NCBI GenBank assembly: GCA_943737045.1
Contig: CALSFV010000044.1
Coordinates: 770,134 to 834,133, forward strand
Direction: 5' to 3'
DNA from: Parapristionchus giblindavisi
Taxonomy: Eukaryota; Nematoda; Chromadorea; Rhabditida; Diplogasteridae
DNA: 64,000 nucleotides
Below are positions 1 to 10,910 of the stretch, piece by piece. Made by a program: the position numbers and the translations under genes. The notes under the pieces are model-generated. The model was not told the origin of the DNA. It was given only the letters and a program-made list of their open reading frames with translations, and searched no databases. Within the stretch, counting starts at the first letter, position 1; each line of letters begins with the position of its first letter.

Positions 1-490
1 GACGTTCATGCTTAGCATGAACATCAGCTGGGGGCATTCTGTAACAGGCGATGGGGTGGACAGGGAAACCTATAGATTCAGTGATAGAGAAGACATTCTC
101 GTAATCTTGTCTAACTTGATCGCCATGGGATAGGTTCTTGTCAATGGGCAGGCGGGCGATCACTATTGAACGTTCAAGATCAGATGGGGTTTCAGGTACT
201 GGGGTTTGTTCAGTTTGAAGAGGAAGGGCAGTATGGAGACTAATAGAAGACATGCGCTCATCTTCATTATGGGTGTTAGGTCTATCAACTATTAAGTTCC
301 GTAACTCACGGAGTTGGGTCTCAAGGTCAGTAGTCCTTTCCTTCTGAACGTCAAGTTCATCTCGAAGACGGAGGCATAATCGGACGAGCTGGTTGGTCGA
401 GAGGAACTCATCATCGTTGATCCTTGCGCGCTTGTTCGTGTTGGCAGGAGTAGATATACCAGACTCTGAAGTCATTTCAATCTGAAGCAA
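1..490 (-). CDS. CR1-like LINE ORF1, N-terminal part of a second tandem copy (cut by window edge)
   Basis: The sequence is nearly identical to 5869-6358, the start of the complete ORF1 described below, at a constant offset of 5,868 bp. The start codon is at 490 and the frame is open to the window edge, so only the coiled-coil N-terminal half is visible; the rest of this copy, including its ORF2, would lie to the left. Shared sequence continues rightward to about 2412. The role inferred is that of LINE ORF1 proteins: RNA binding and chaperone activity in the retrotransposition particle. Confidence 0.85.
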   Translation of the reverse strand, partial: MLQIEMTSESGISTPANTNKRARINDDEFLSTNQLVRLCLRLRDELDVQKERTTDLETQLRELRNLIVDRPNTHNEDERMSSISLHTALPLQTEQTPVPETPSDLERSIVIARLPIDKNLSHGDQVRQDYENVFSITESIGFPVHPIACYRMPPADVHAKHER

Positions 491-2412
491 GAGTATATGA
501 TGGAGTCAATGTTTTTGTTACGTCTGCAGTATTGTATTTAACCAGTGCATTGTGCAAAGAATGTGTCATATTTGTTGCTCCAAGGTCACTTTCTACAGAA
601 TTTTTCTACTGTACACTACAAAATTTTAACATATTGTATATTACTAACAATAAGAATATTTCCAGCAAAGTTCGAGGAAATCTGGTGTGGCGTCTACTTC
701 ATACATATGTAGCAACAAAAAAAAACAAGCAAACTGACATTAAGTTACAATATTTGTATTTCTTTTCGAGACCTCGACCTCATTCAAATGTGGTTGTACC
801 ACTCTTCAACGTTCTCTATCACTCTCTACGTCTACGAGTAAGATCGGAGTGTTTCAATTTAGCGTGAGAGTTTCCTTGCGCAGGCCAATTTGAAAGAATG
901 AAATAATACCGTGTTATGAGAGCGAGTGTTCCCCAGTCAGTGGCGGTAAAAAGGTAAAAGGTAAAGGTACAACTTTATTCAAGACACACGAGTCCTTTAG
1001 CCGGTTTTCCCGTAAGAGTGAGGTGCACAAGGGCTAAAAATCACATATGTTTCCTGAAAACAATATCTTAAGCAGTTCTATCTATACCACGAAGTAGAGA
1101 TAAACAATTGGCAATGACTCATGGTCTATGATCTTGTATATCTCTGAATGAGTATTTACATAAGGAAAACAATGACAATACCGGATTAAAGGAGTTCTAT
1201 GAATGCACATAATGGATTATTTATCGTTCTTTATAATGAACCTTGTTTCGTCTCTGACATCATGAGTACATAATAATTAAGGTGATATAATGGATCTCAA
1301 CATGGAAATCTTACTACTTTATTCCTTGTATCACTCATAATGGTCTCAATTTTAACAAACCATGGACACGATTTCATTTCAGGTATAATAGCTGATCCTT
1401 GTGCAACCGAAAAATCGGATAAATATCTTGCGTTTTCCCATAGGAAAAGTGTACAAGTTTTTTGAATTATTCTTTGGCCCATTCTTTAGCCTTTACGCTT
1501 TCATGTTCAGCTTCGATTAACGAAATTTATTTACTCACTCTGACTTGTAAACGCATAAATTATTATAATACATATTATTCTGATAAGGGGAATCTTCTTT
1601 TTCATGTGATCCTTTTTATGGCAATTTTTATTTGAAAGCCAGACATGCGACTGAGAATTAACTGTAAGAGAATTTCTATGTTGAGAAGTAGTTCTGGCTT
1701 TTAAAATAAAGTGAAGATTTCTGCCTTTGAGAATATCATGTGTTGCAGCTTTCAATTGAATTTGATCAATTGATGACATCAACATCGAAAATAGACTTTT
1801 GAGCGAGTGTCGTTTCAGAATATTACAAGTACATTATTAATACTGAATTATCTTCGTTTTGGTATATTTGTTGTTTAACTTGTAAATACTGTGTGATATG
1901 ATATAGACGTTTCGGAGACTATTTCTCCATCATCAGTGAGATTTAACTACCTCAAACTTGTGGGTAATTAAAGTTTTACAATATTACAATTACATTATTT
2001 ACGAATTGTCTTATAACTTGAGCGTATTTCTCTGTTTTTTGGCCCAGGATATTTCAAACTCTCTTCTCTCCCTATCACCCTCACATTCTTCATTCGCTTC
2101 TGCTTGGTCAATCACAGCCAACATAACTGTGCATTTGAATTGCTAAATAACCTGAGCAAAAAATAGAGAAGTACCAACTTGAGTTTTGCTTTGACGGAAC
2201 ACAACTGACGCGGGATAAGCCAGTAGTCACCTTTCGGATAGCCTTAAAATGATATCAAGTAAAATATCTGTAAACAGGACATTTAAACCTGATTTATTGC
2301 TGGACTTCTGAGAATGAACATCATGGATACTTGAGTGCAATCCCGAGAAAATAGAATCTGAATGCAAATCACGAAGGGTCATTACTCCATCTTTTTTTAA
2401 CACGCTCTATTT
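491..2412. repeat. Repeat X, copy 1 (1.9-kb segment upstream of the LINE ORF1)
   Basis: This stretch matches about 6359-8300 almost base for base: a 17-bp insertion near 7763, a few bases around 8040 and rare substitutions separate the copies. More diverged relatives lie at about 9020-10590 and 24540-25230 without LINE ORFs beside them, so it is probably a separate repeat carried in the duplication, not a LINE 5' UTR. No convincing exon was seen; the short open frames recur in both copies and look like chance. Confidence 0.7.
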
Positions 2413-2603
2413 TTTATTTTAATAATAATAATAATATTTATACGTATTCATGAGTAAACAGTGAAACGTGTGATAGAAGTAAAAGAAACGAAATGAATCG
2501 AGACAAGAAAATGATGATAAAGCTAATGACAATGAAATTCTCACGGGTTAAAGAGTAGAATAATGGACGAATCTTTGGAACAATAGGGACTAAACATAAT
2601 TGG
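2413..2603 (-). other. 3' untranslated region and tail of the CR1-like LINE
   Basis: Downstream of the ORF2 stop (minus-strand sense) lie about 190 bp ending in an (ATT)n-type tract around 2420-2435, where identity with the second repeat X copy stops. CR1-type LINEs commonly end in short tandem repeats instead of poly(A), so this is taken as the element's 3' end. The junction with repeat X copy 1 is directly visible. Confidence 0.65.
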
Positions 2604-5294
2604 TTAGGGAAACTCTATTTGATTGCCAGGTTGTACCAAAAGTCTTGCCGCTCTAGGAAAGAAGCTGTAATGTCTATAATTAAATCTAGATCCGGGGTTG
2701 TTAAAGTTGAGTCTGTTTCGTGTGGTATAAGGGCGAAAATAGTGGGATTTTTTATTGGATATTTTATATTTTCCTCTAAGTAGGTTCATGGCTGTCCTCA
2801 AATCTACGTGCTCTCTGCGCTTCTCTAAGGACTCTATGCCCAACTGGGTGTTTCTCAGTGCGCTACAGGGCACAGTATCCCAGGTATGGCTGTAACAGCG
2901 CATAAATAGCCTTCTTGTGAAATAATTCTGTACTCTTTCGATGACTATTTTGTCGTGCTTTTTGAACGGATTAAAAACTGCTGATGCGCTTTCAAGGATT
3001 GGTCTTATATATATCGTATATGCACTAAGGAGGACATCCACATTTTTGGTCCTCAGTGCTCGTAGGATATTATGGCATGCTGTTTTACCTTTTATAGCAA
3101 TATTTTTACAGTGATCTTTAAAGGTTAAAGATTTCTGAATAATGAAACCCAGGTCTCTGACTAGATCCTTTTGAGTCAAGTTTTGTGACCCGATTGAATA
3201 TGTCTTCTTGGTATTAGCTCTACCAAGATGTAGTGAATTGCATTTATGGGCGGCTAGTGGGAGTTGCCAATCATCCGCCCATTTAGTGATGGCATCTATA
3301 GCAGACTGTAGGGGAGCGGATGAATTTTCATCCTCAATAGCTTTGAAAATTTTGATATCATCCGCGTACATCCTTGCAATGACACCATTATTTTGGACAA
3401 GGGATGGAATTTCTGAGGTATAGATCAGGAAAAGTAAAGGGCCTAATACTGAACCTTGGGGTACACCACTAGTAACGGGCAGTGACTTTGACAATTTATC
3501 GTGTATTCTTACTTGGAAAGTGCGATTTTGCAGATACCCGGATATCCAATTTATAGTTCTAGTCGAGAGACCAATCTTGCTTAATTTCATTAAAAGCTTA
3601 TTGTGCGATACTCTGTCAAAAGCTTTAGCAAAATCAAAATAAATGACATCGACAGGTTTACCGTCACTAATAGACGTGGTCCAATGTTCTAGAACCTCAA
3701 GCATTTGCATTTCTCGTGATCTTTTCTTTCGAAAACCATATTGCTCATCAGGAAATATTTCTAACGATTCACAGTGATTGATTATTGGTTTGCACAAAAG
3801 GCGCTCGAAGATGCGGCAGAAAAGGGAAGTTATTGATATCGGACGGTAGTTCATAGGGTCAGAATAGGGAGGTTGTTTCTTGACTGGGGTAATTATGGAG
3901 TGACGCCACAAGGAGGGAACAACTCCTGATTCATACGAGATATTGAAAATAATTTCAAGCGCTTCAGAGATTGGAACGGAAATGTTTTTGATGAATGATA
4001 AATCGATATTTTCAGGCGTTTTGCAAGAAGACCTTTTCCATTTCTCAATTAGTGCACAAATCTCATGACGGTGGAATTGAGGCTCTTGAAAATTTCCTAA
4101 ATTAGGGTAGTGTGGTGCGGTAGGAAGGGTACCATTATCAATTGTAAATACGCTCATGAATGCAGAAGCTAGTAGGTTTGCTTTCGCAATGTCATCCATT
4201 ACTGTCTGACCATTATTGTCTAAAAGGCCTTCTACACCTTTCTCTTTATTCTTACACTTCTTCATGTAACGAAAGAACCTATTCTTATCTTTACTTTCAA
4301 TAACTCTCCGTTCAATTGTCTTTTGGTAGCGAGATAACTCAGAGCGAAATTTCTTGTTTAAGGTTTCAAATGAAAGGGTACTATTGGCGTCATTTGAGGT
4401 GATAGACCTCTGCCATGCAACAAAGCGTTTGTGCAAGAGCCTTTCTAAATGGGGTGGGAGCTTTCCATGGATGATATTTATTCTAGCCCATGGTACGTGT
4501 ATTTCAATTGATTTGTGGATAACTTTTAGGAGTAAATTGTACATGTCGTCGACTGATTTCATCGTTGAAAATAGGCTGGTCCAGTCAACATTTGCAAGCT
4601 GCATATTGATCAACGCATAGTCAGCTTTTTTGTAGTCTCTTTTTAGAGTTGATGAAGGAGCTGAGTGTTTTAATGATAATTGGAAAATAATCGTGAAATG
4701 GTCAGAGTTTGAAATTGGTGGGTTTATGGTACTAGAGTGAATAAGTCCCGGTTTATTACAAAGGAGAAGATCAAGAGTGTTATTTTTAATATGCGTGGGC
4801 TGCAATATAAACTGAGCAAACTTTGCTACATTACAGAAATCAAGGAATGACTGAGATGGAGAAGTAAGTTTATTTATTTGGGGCATAGGAAAGATCGACC
4901 AGTCAATATCAGGTAGGTTAAAGTCACCTGTAATGAGTGAGGGTTGGGGGCATGAGCAAAGATCAAGAATTGACTTGGTTAGGGCTTCCATCTGGGTGTA
5001 GTTTGCCTTGGGGTTACGGTATACACAGATTATTCTAACAAGGTCGCCGTTTAGATCAATGTCAACTGCTATTAATTCATGAGAGCTTTTAACTTTTTCA
5101 TTTGCAATTTGTATAGCGCTAATCGACGAGTGAATTATAATAGCCACTCCACCGCCGTTTTTATTTCTATCTTGGCGAAAGGTGTTATAGTTTTGGCTAT
5201 GAGCATCGAGTAGAAGTGAGTTTGGGACGACCGAGGACAGCCAAGTTTCGGTCAGGCAGATTATTGAATAGTTCAAGGAGAGAATCTGTGACAA
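2604..5294 (-). CDS. CR1-like LINE ORF2: AP endonuclease plus reverse transcriptase
   Basis: This is an intact 896-residue open frame without internal stops. From the N terminus an apurinic-type endonuclease is visible (TETW at 15-18, GDFN at 123-126, NSDH at 196-199). A reverse transcriptase follows: YRPIS near 483, FAKAFD at 555-560, GVPQGSVLGPLLF at 610-622 and the YADD active site at 643-646. The endonuclease would nick target DNA and the RT would copy element RNA. The frame actually stays open upstream to about 5410, and that extension contains an N-x-R-S-type endonuclease motif (TNCRS), yet there is no in-frame ATG until residue 102. The position-1 residue is a TTG. ORF2 is therefore probably made by frameshifting from ORF1 (see 5396-5402). 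Confidence 0.95.
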   Translation of the reverse strand: MSQILSLNYSIICLTETWLSSVVPNSLLLDAHSQNYNTFRQDRNKNGGGVAIIIHSSISAIQIANEKVKSSHELIAVDIDLNGDLVRIICVYRNPKANYTQMEALTKSILDLCSCPQPSLITGDFNLPDIDWSIFPMPQINKLTSPSQSFLDFCNVAKFAQFILQPTHIKNNTLDLLLCNKPGLIHSSTINPPISNSDHFTIIFQLSLKHSAPSSTLKRDYKKADYALINMQLANVDWTSLFSTMKSVDDMYNLLLKVIHKSIEIHVPWARINIIHGKLPPHLERLLHKRFVAWQRSITSNDANSTLSFETLNKKFRSELSRYQKTIERRVIESKDKNRFFRYMKKCKNKEKGVEGLLDNNGQTVMDDIAKANLLASAFMSVFTIDNGTLPTAPHYPNLGNFQEPQFHRHEICALIEKWKRSSCKTPENIDLSFIKNISVPISEALEIIFNISYESGVVPSLWRHSIITPVKKQPPYSDPMNYRPISITSLFCRIFERLLCKPIINHCESLEIFPDEQYGFRKKRSREMQMLEVLEHWTTSISDGKPVDVIYFDFAKAFDRVSHNKLLMKLSKIGLSTRTINWISGYLQNRTFQVRIHDKLSKSLPVTSGVPQGSVLGPLLFLIYTSEIPSLVQNNGVIARMYADDIKIFKAIEDENSSAPLQSAIDAITKWADDWQLPLAAHKCNSLHLGRANTKKTYSIGSQNLTQKDLVRDLGFIIQKSLTFKDHCKNIAIKGKTACHNILRALRTKNVDVLLSAYTIYIRPILESASAVFNPFKKHDKIVIERVQNYFTRRLFMRCYSHTWDTVPCSALRNTQLGIESLEKRREHVDLRTAMNLLRGKYKISNKKSHYFRPYTTRNRLNFNNPGSRFNYRHYSFFPRAARLLVQPGNQIEFP

Positions 5295-5386
5295 GAATGG
5301 AAGCTTATTTTTGATAGAGCGGCAATTGGTATAGAAACCAGAGAGATTGAGTGATTCATTGAGTGTCTTTGTTTTTGGCCGGCGAA

Positions 5387-6358
5387 TCAGTAATAGTTTC
5401 CCTGAATACCATTATTAGGCGGGGCACCGTAGTGGGATACATGGTTCATATAAGGATTGAGATACGAGTTATAAGGGACATTGAATTGATTGAAAGAAGG
5501 GAATGGAGTGCGGGGGCTATTGTTCAGGTTGTGATGATAGGACATATTGGGGTCAATCGATGAATGAAATTGGGAAGGGGAGGATCGACTATGATCAGTT
5601 GAGTGATGTGAAGGATAGTGAGGTCGATATTGATTGGGTCTGTGGTGAGGGGCGGGGTTCTTGGGACGACGGTTACTACGGAATCCGGTGAGCTCAGGAG
5701 GGGCATTAAGACCAGAGTTTGGACGGGGTATCATTCTTCTTTTGTCTTCACGATCCGCGTATGAGGGGCGGAGATAACACCCTTTGAACAGTGGATTTGA
5801 TGAGAGTTTTTGGGCATGTTTGATAATCAATTGGGCATGCTTCTTGGTCGGTAGGACAACCTTAGTGAGACGTTCATGCTTAGCATGAACATCAGCTGGG
5901 GGCATTCTGTAACAGGCGATGGGGTGGACAGGGAAACCTATAGATTCAGTGATAGAGAAGACATTCTCGTAATCTTGTCTAACTTGATCGCCATGGGATA
6001 GGTTCTTGTCAATGGGCAGGCGGGCGATCACTATTGAACGTTCAAGATCAGATGGGGTTTCAGGTACTGGGGTTTGTTCAGTTTGAAGAGGAAGGGCAGT
6101 ATGGAGACTAATAGAAGACATGCGCTCATCTTCATTATGGGTGTTAGGTCTATCAACTATTAAGTTCCGTAACTCACGGAGTTGGGTCTCAAGGTCAGTA
6201 GTCCTTTCCTTCTGAACGTCAAGTTCATCTCGAAGACGGAGGCATAATCGGACGAGCTGGTTGGTCGAGAGGAACTCATCATCGTTGATCCTTGCGCGCT
6301 TGTTCGTGTTGGCAGGAGTAGATATACCAGACTCTGAAGTCATTTCAATCTGAAGCAA
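5387..6358 (-). CDS. CR1-like LINE ORF1 protein
   Basis: The frame encodes 323 residues. Residues about 35-70 are heptad-like and charged, consistent with a coiled coil. Residues about 105-205 look like an RNA-binding fold (IVIARLP near 109, then a basic segment around LFKGCYLRPSY), an arrangement common in LINE ORF1 proteins. The C-terminal 100 residues are rich in His, Asn, Pro, Ser and Tyr and probably disordered. There is no CCHC zinc knuckle. The start at 6358 is the first Met; a second Met five codons on is also possible. Its 3' end overlaps the open ORF2 frame by about 20 bp, and the stop is at 5387-5389. Function is inferred from the family layout. Confidence 0.85.
   Translation of the reverse strand: MLQIEMTSESGISTPANTNKRARINDDEFLSTNQLVRLCLRLRDELDVQKERTTDLETQLRELRNLIVDRPNTHNEDERMSSISLHTALPLQTEQTPVPETPSDLERSIVIARLPIDKNLSHGDQVRQDYENVFSITESIGFPVHPIACYRMPPADVHAKHERLTKVVLPTKKHAQLIIKHAQKLSSNPLFKGCYLRPSYADREDKRRMIPRPNSGLNAPPELTGFRSNRRPKNPAPHHRPNQYRPHYPSHHSTDHSRSSPSQFHSSIDPNMSYHHNLNNSPRTPFPSFNQFNVPYNSYLNPYMNHVSHYGAPPNNGIQGNYY
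5396..5402 (-). promoter_or_regulatory. Putative -1 ribosomal frameshift site between LINE ORF1 and ORF2
   Basis: On the minus strand the heptamer GGGAAAC sits two codons before the ORF1 stop and is phased G GGA AAC in the ORF1 frame. This fits the X XXY YYZ slippery-site rule. Slipping by -1 reads GGG AAA CTA..., exactly the ORF2 frame (5402 and 5294 are in register). No AUG exists in the ORF2 frame upstream of the endonuclease. A downstream pseudoknot or hairpin is not obvious by eye. Confidence 0.55.
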
Positions 6359-8300
6359 GAGTATATGATGGAGTCAATGTTTTTGTTACGTCTGCAGTAT
6401 TGTATTAAACCAGTGCATTGTGCAAAGAATGTGTCATATTTGTTGCTCCAAGGTCACTTTCTACAGAATTTTTCTACTGTACACTACAAAATTTTAACAT
6501 ATTGTATATTACTAACAATAAGAATATTTCCAGCAAAGTTCGAGGAAATCTGGTGTGGCGTCTACTTCATACATATGTAGCAACAAAAAAAAACAAGCAA
6601 ACTGACATTAAGTTACAATATTTGTATTTCTTTTCGAGACCTCGACCTCATTCAAATGTGGTTGTACCACTCTTCAACGTTCTCTATCACTCTCTACGTC
6701 TACGAGTAAGATCGGAGTGTTTCAATTTAGCGTGAGAGTTTCCTTGCGCAGGCCAATTTGAAAGAATGAAATAATACCGTGTTATGAGAGCGAGTGTTCC
6801 CCAGTCAGTGGCGGTAAAAAGGTAAAAGGTAAAGGTACAACTTTATTCAAGACACACGAGTCCTTTAGCCGGTTTTCCCGTAAGAGTGAGGTGCACAAGG
6901 GCTAAAAATCACATATGTTTCCTGAAAACAATATCTTAAGCAGTTCTATCTATACCACGAAGTAGAGATAAACAATTGGCAATGACTCATGGTCTATGAT
7001 CTTGTATATCTCTGAATGAGTATTTACATAAGGAAAACAATGACAATACCGGATTAAAGGAGTTCTATGAATGCACATAATGGATTATTTATCGTTCTTT
7101 ATAATGAACCTTGTTTCGTCTCTGACATCATGAGTACATAATAATTAAGGTGATATAATGGATCTCAACATGGAAATCTTACTACTTTATTCCTTGTATC
7201 ACTCATAATGGTCTCAATTTTAACAAACCATGGACACGATTTCATTTCAGGTATAATAGCTGATCCTTGTGCAACCGAAAAATCGGATAAATATCTTGCG
7301 TTTTCCCATAGGAAAAGTGTACAAGTTTTTTGAATTATTCTTTGGCCCATTCTTTAGCCTTTACGCTTTCATGTTCAGCTTCGATTAACGAAATTTATTT
7401 ACTCACTCTGACTTGTAAACGCATAAATTATTATAATACATATTATTCTGATAAGGGGAATCTTCTTTTTCATGTGATCCTTTTTATGGCAATTTTTATT
7501 TGAAAGCCAGACATGCGACTGAGAATTAACTGTAAGAGAATTTCTATGTTGAGAAGTAGTTCTGGCTTTTAAAATAAAGTGAAGATTTCTGCCTTTGAGA
7601 ATATCATGTGTTGCAGCTTTCAATTGAATTTGATCAATTGATGACATCAACATCGAAAATAGACTTTTGAGCGAGTGTCGTTTCAGAATATTACAAGTAC
7701 ATTATTAATACTGAATTATCTTCGTTTTGGTATATTTGTTGTTTAACTTGTAAATACTGTGTGTTATGAAGAGCGAAGCTTTATGATTTAGACGTTTCGG
7801 AGACTATTTCTCCATCATCAGTGAGATTTAACTACCTCAAACTTGTGGGTAATTAAAGTTTTACAATATTACAATTACATTATTTACGAATTGTCTTATA
7901 ACTTGAGCGTATTTCTCTGTTTTTTGGCCCAGGATATTTCAAACTCTCTTCTCTCCCTATCACCCTCACATTCTTCATTCGCTTCTGCTTGGTCAATCAC
8001 AGCCAACATAACTGTGCATTTGAATTGCTAAATAACCTGATGTGAGCAAAAAATAGAGAAGTACCAACTTGAGTTTTGCTTTGACGGAACACAACTGACG
8101 CGGGATAAGCCAGTAGTCACCTTTCGAATAGCCTTAAAATGATATCAAGTAAAATATCTGTAAACAGGACATTTAAACCTGATTTATTGCTGGACTTCTG
8201 AGAATGAACATCATGGATACTTGAGTGCAATCCCGAGAAAATAGAATCTGAATGCAAATCACGAAGGGTCATTACTCCATCTTTTTTAACACGCTCTATT
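6359..8300. repeat. Repeat X, copy 2
   Basis: This is the partner of 491-2412 at the 5,868-bp offset (5,885 after the 17-bp indel). On the right it continues past the point where copy 1 is interrupted by the LINE tail (around TCTATTTTT), and the third, diverged copy at 10560 continues in the same way. This suggests copy 2 holds the undisturbed end. Confidence 0.75.
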
Positions 8301-8414
8301 TTTGATTTTGGTAAAGGTTGTAATCTTAATCTTCTAATCTTATAATCTTTAATGTCATAAAACATAATGCGTTCATATATTATATGTACCGAAAACGAAT
8401 ATCGTAGTATGAAT

Positions 8415-8790
8415 AAGATTGTTAACGGATTTAACGGATAAACTTTAAAGAAGGGGACCCATGAGTTGGCATGACTGACTCCCGCCACGATAAGCATGCT
8501 GGCTATTGTTTATATTATATGGTAATTGGCGTAAGGGATAATGAGAAAATGAGAGAGAAAGTATGCAAATTCGATGAGCACTCTCTACATGCCTTGAAAG
8601 TTGTACTTTCAATGCTCATAGTGAGCTTTAAACATATCGGGAATCAATATCAGATATGTCTTTCGATTCGTGTGATGAATCTCGATCATACTATCCGAAC
8701 AGTCTTATTACGAAAAAACTCGTGGGTCTCCATCTTTAACGGATTCCGTTAAAAAATAATTTAACGGATGAATACCGTTAAATCCAAGGG
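8415..8790. repeat. Small imperfect inverted repeat
   Basis: TTAACGGATTTAACGG and AAAGAAGGGGACCCATGAG at 8425-8470 recur inverted at about 8710-8785, with a loop of roughly 250 bp. The arms are short and imperfect. No coding sequence was recognised inside. Confidence 0.5.
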
Positions 8791-9019
8791 TGATTGTTGT
8801 TGTAGACAACGAGTTGAGACAGACGTAATGTACATTCAATTTCATTGCGAAATTGGTACGCACATAACACTATTCAATATATATTTACACAGAATATCGT
8901 TATTTTTTCTTGTCCAAGAATCGATAAATTATTATTTTTATTATTTTATTACTTTTTATTATTACCATCTTCAAGCTTTGTATTTGACATCAAAGATCTC
9001 CAGATAGTCAGCCGCCGTA

Positions 9020-10590
9020 GGGAATAGACATGATACAGAGAGTGGAAAGACATATATAGCATATATCACATCTATAGACATCTCGACCATAAAATCACCC
9101 GTGCGGTGTTTTTGAAAATTAGGAAAAAAATTGAGTGAAGTAGTGTTGAAAACAAGAGACGTAGACAAACATATTTTAGTTGCCTCAATTTCTTGTCTGA
9201 CCGATTCTATCGCAGTTCTATCTATAAAGAAGCATTGTGCAGAAAATGATAGCGAAGCAGATATAAACAATTAATAATGGCTCTTGATCTCTGATCTTTG
9301 ATCTCTCAGAATGATTGTTCACATGAGGAAAGCAATAACGATAACGGATTTTGTCGTAACAAAACAAAATAGAAAAAGAGTTCTATGAATGCGCATAATG
9401 GTGATAAAGATGAAATCGTTGAACCAATGTATATCTATCGTTCTTTAGGATGAATCTTGTTCCTTCTCTAATGTCATCATAACTAAAAAACTGCCGATGA
9501 TCGACGACAGTTCCTGATTATCAACTAGATCTTATGAAGGAAGAATGTGCTGCATCAACTATACCCTGCATCTTCCCTAATCTTTTCGCGTCTTCTGTGG
9601 AAATAATAGAGAATTTGGGGCTGTTAATGTTTTCATCGGTGTCATTACCCGCGAAGCAAAATGAGCGGGGCTAGAATCGCTATACAAATAGGATTCTCCA
9701 AAAATTGGCGCAGCCGAAATGAATCGGAAGCGAATGGTTACAGCTCCACTTAAGGTTTGATCGAATCTGCATATGTTATTCGCCTATAACAGGGCCTATT
9801 ATCCAGAAAAAACTAAAAATGCTAATTTAGTACTTTTGAAAATTGTGAAATAAACAGAAAATTGACAATGGGTCAATTTATTATACTTTGAAATAATTTT
9901 CCATGAAACATCTCCTAATTTTATTTTATATGTATTTATATTTATCGTACACCACAAGGGTGTTTCAACAAGTACAAAGTGTTCGAGTGCAAGAAAAATA
10001 TGTGAAAGATCTAATGCCAATACAATTTTTTTCCAGAAATAATATAGTTTTAATAAACATATTACGACACACCACTAGATACGGTATATACTGTTCATAC
10101 TGTTCAATAATAAAAGTTTCGATAGAAAGTGTTTTCACTTCCTTTCAGAATAGTCCAATCTCCTTTATCGCTCGTTCCACTTTTTATATGTTGTCTGGTG
10201 GATGTTATTGAATCAAATATCGTTGCTATCCACCTTTCTAGACAATACTTCGTTTCACAACAATACAATCACATTATTTATGAACTGTAATATAACTTGA
10301 GTTCTGCTTTGATGGCACTGTATTGTCGCGAGATACGACGGATGTCACTTTACGGATAGCCTAAAATGATTTAAATTAAAATATCTGAAACCGAGACTGT
10401 TAACTACGTAACTGCTCTCTCTCATTGCTTGTGATAGAAATAAAGAATATTTTTAAAAAAACCTGATTTAGTCCTTGACTTCTGAGAATGAATAGTATGG
10501 ATACTTGCGTACAGTCCAGAGAAAATAGAATCTTAATGAAAATCACGAAGGGTCACATTTTCTTTTTTAACATGCTCTATTTTTGATTTT
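9020..10590. repeat. Repeat X, copy 3 (diverged)
   Basis: Several blocks are recognisably related to repeat X, for example CTTCTGAGAATGAATAGTATGG near 10479 and AGAAAATAGAATC near 10520 followed by the CATGCTCTATTTTTGATTT end. Divergence is much greater than between copies 1 and 2, and no LINE ORF is attached. No gene was seen. Confidence 0.55.
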
Positions 10591-10642
10591 TGTATACTTC
10601 GAAATGTACCTATGTACCTAAGTGACACTCTGGGATATTTTT

Positions 10643-10714
10643 AAGCTCTCCGATCTGGCAGCACTCTCTCGCTTTGTTTAATGCGAGAGAGTATTGTCAA
10701 TGCGAAAAGTAAAA
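10643..10714. repeat. Short CTCTCCG hairpin element, copy 1
   Basis: An approximately 70-bp imperfect hairpin of the type CTCTCCG-CTCTGGCA...TGCCAGAGCGGAGAG. Other copies lie at 11901-11974, 22364-22432, 22628-22705 and 60545-60627. Confidence 0.5.
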
Positions 10715-10910
10715 TTAGGTTGGACCTTGTTTGATAATATATACTGCGTATGTGTATGATATTTACCGAAAATGAGTATCGTAGTATGAACAGGGTTGAT
10801 GGAGGCAGCCATGTCATATCGAAAACTAACGTAAAAGTCAACAGAAACATAGGGCAAGCCCAGAAAAACAACACGCCGATAAGCTGAAGTTTTATCATTA
10901 TAATAATATA

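Noticed and set aside
532..867. 111-codon plus-strand frame repeated at 6418-6735
   Set aside because: Conserved only because the whole 5.9-kb segment is duplicated; no coding character.
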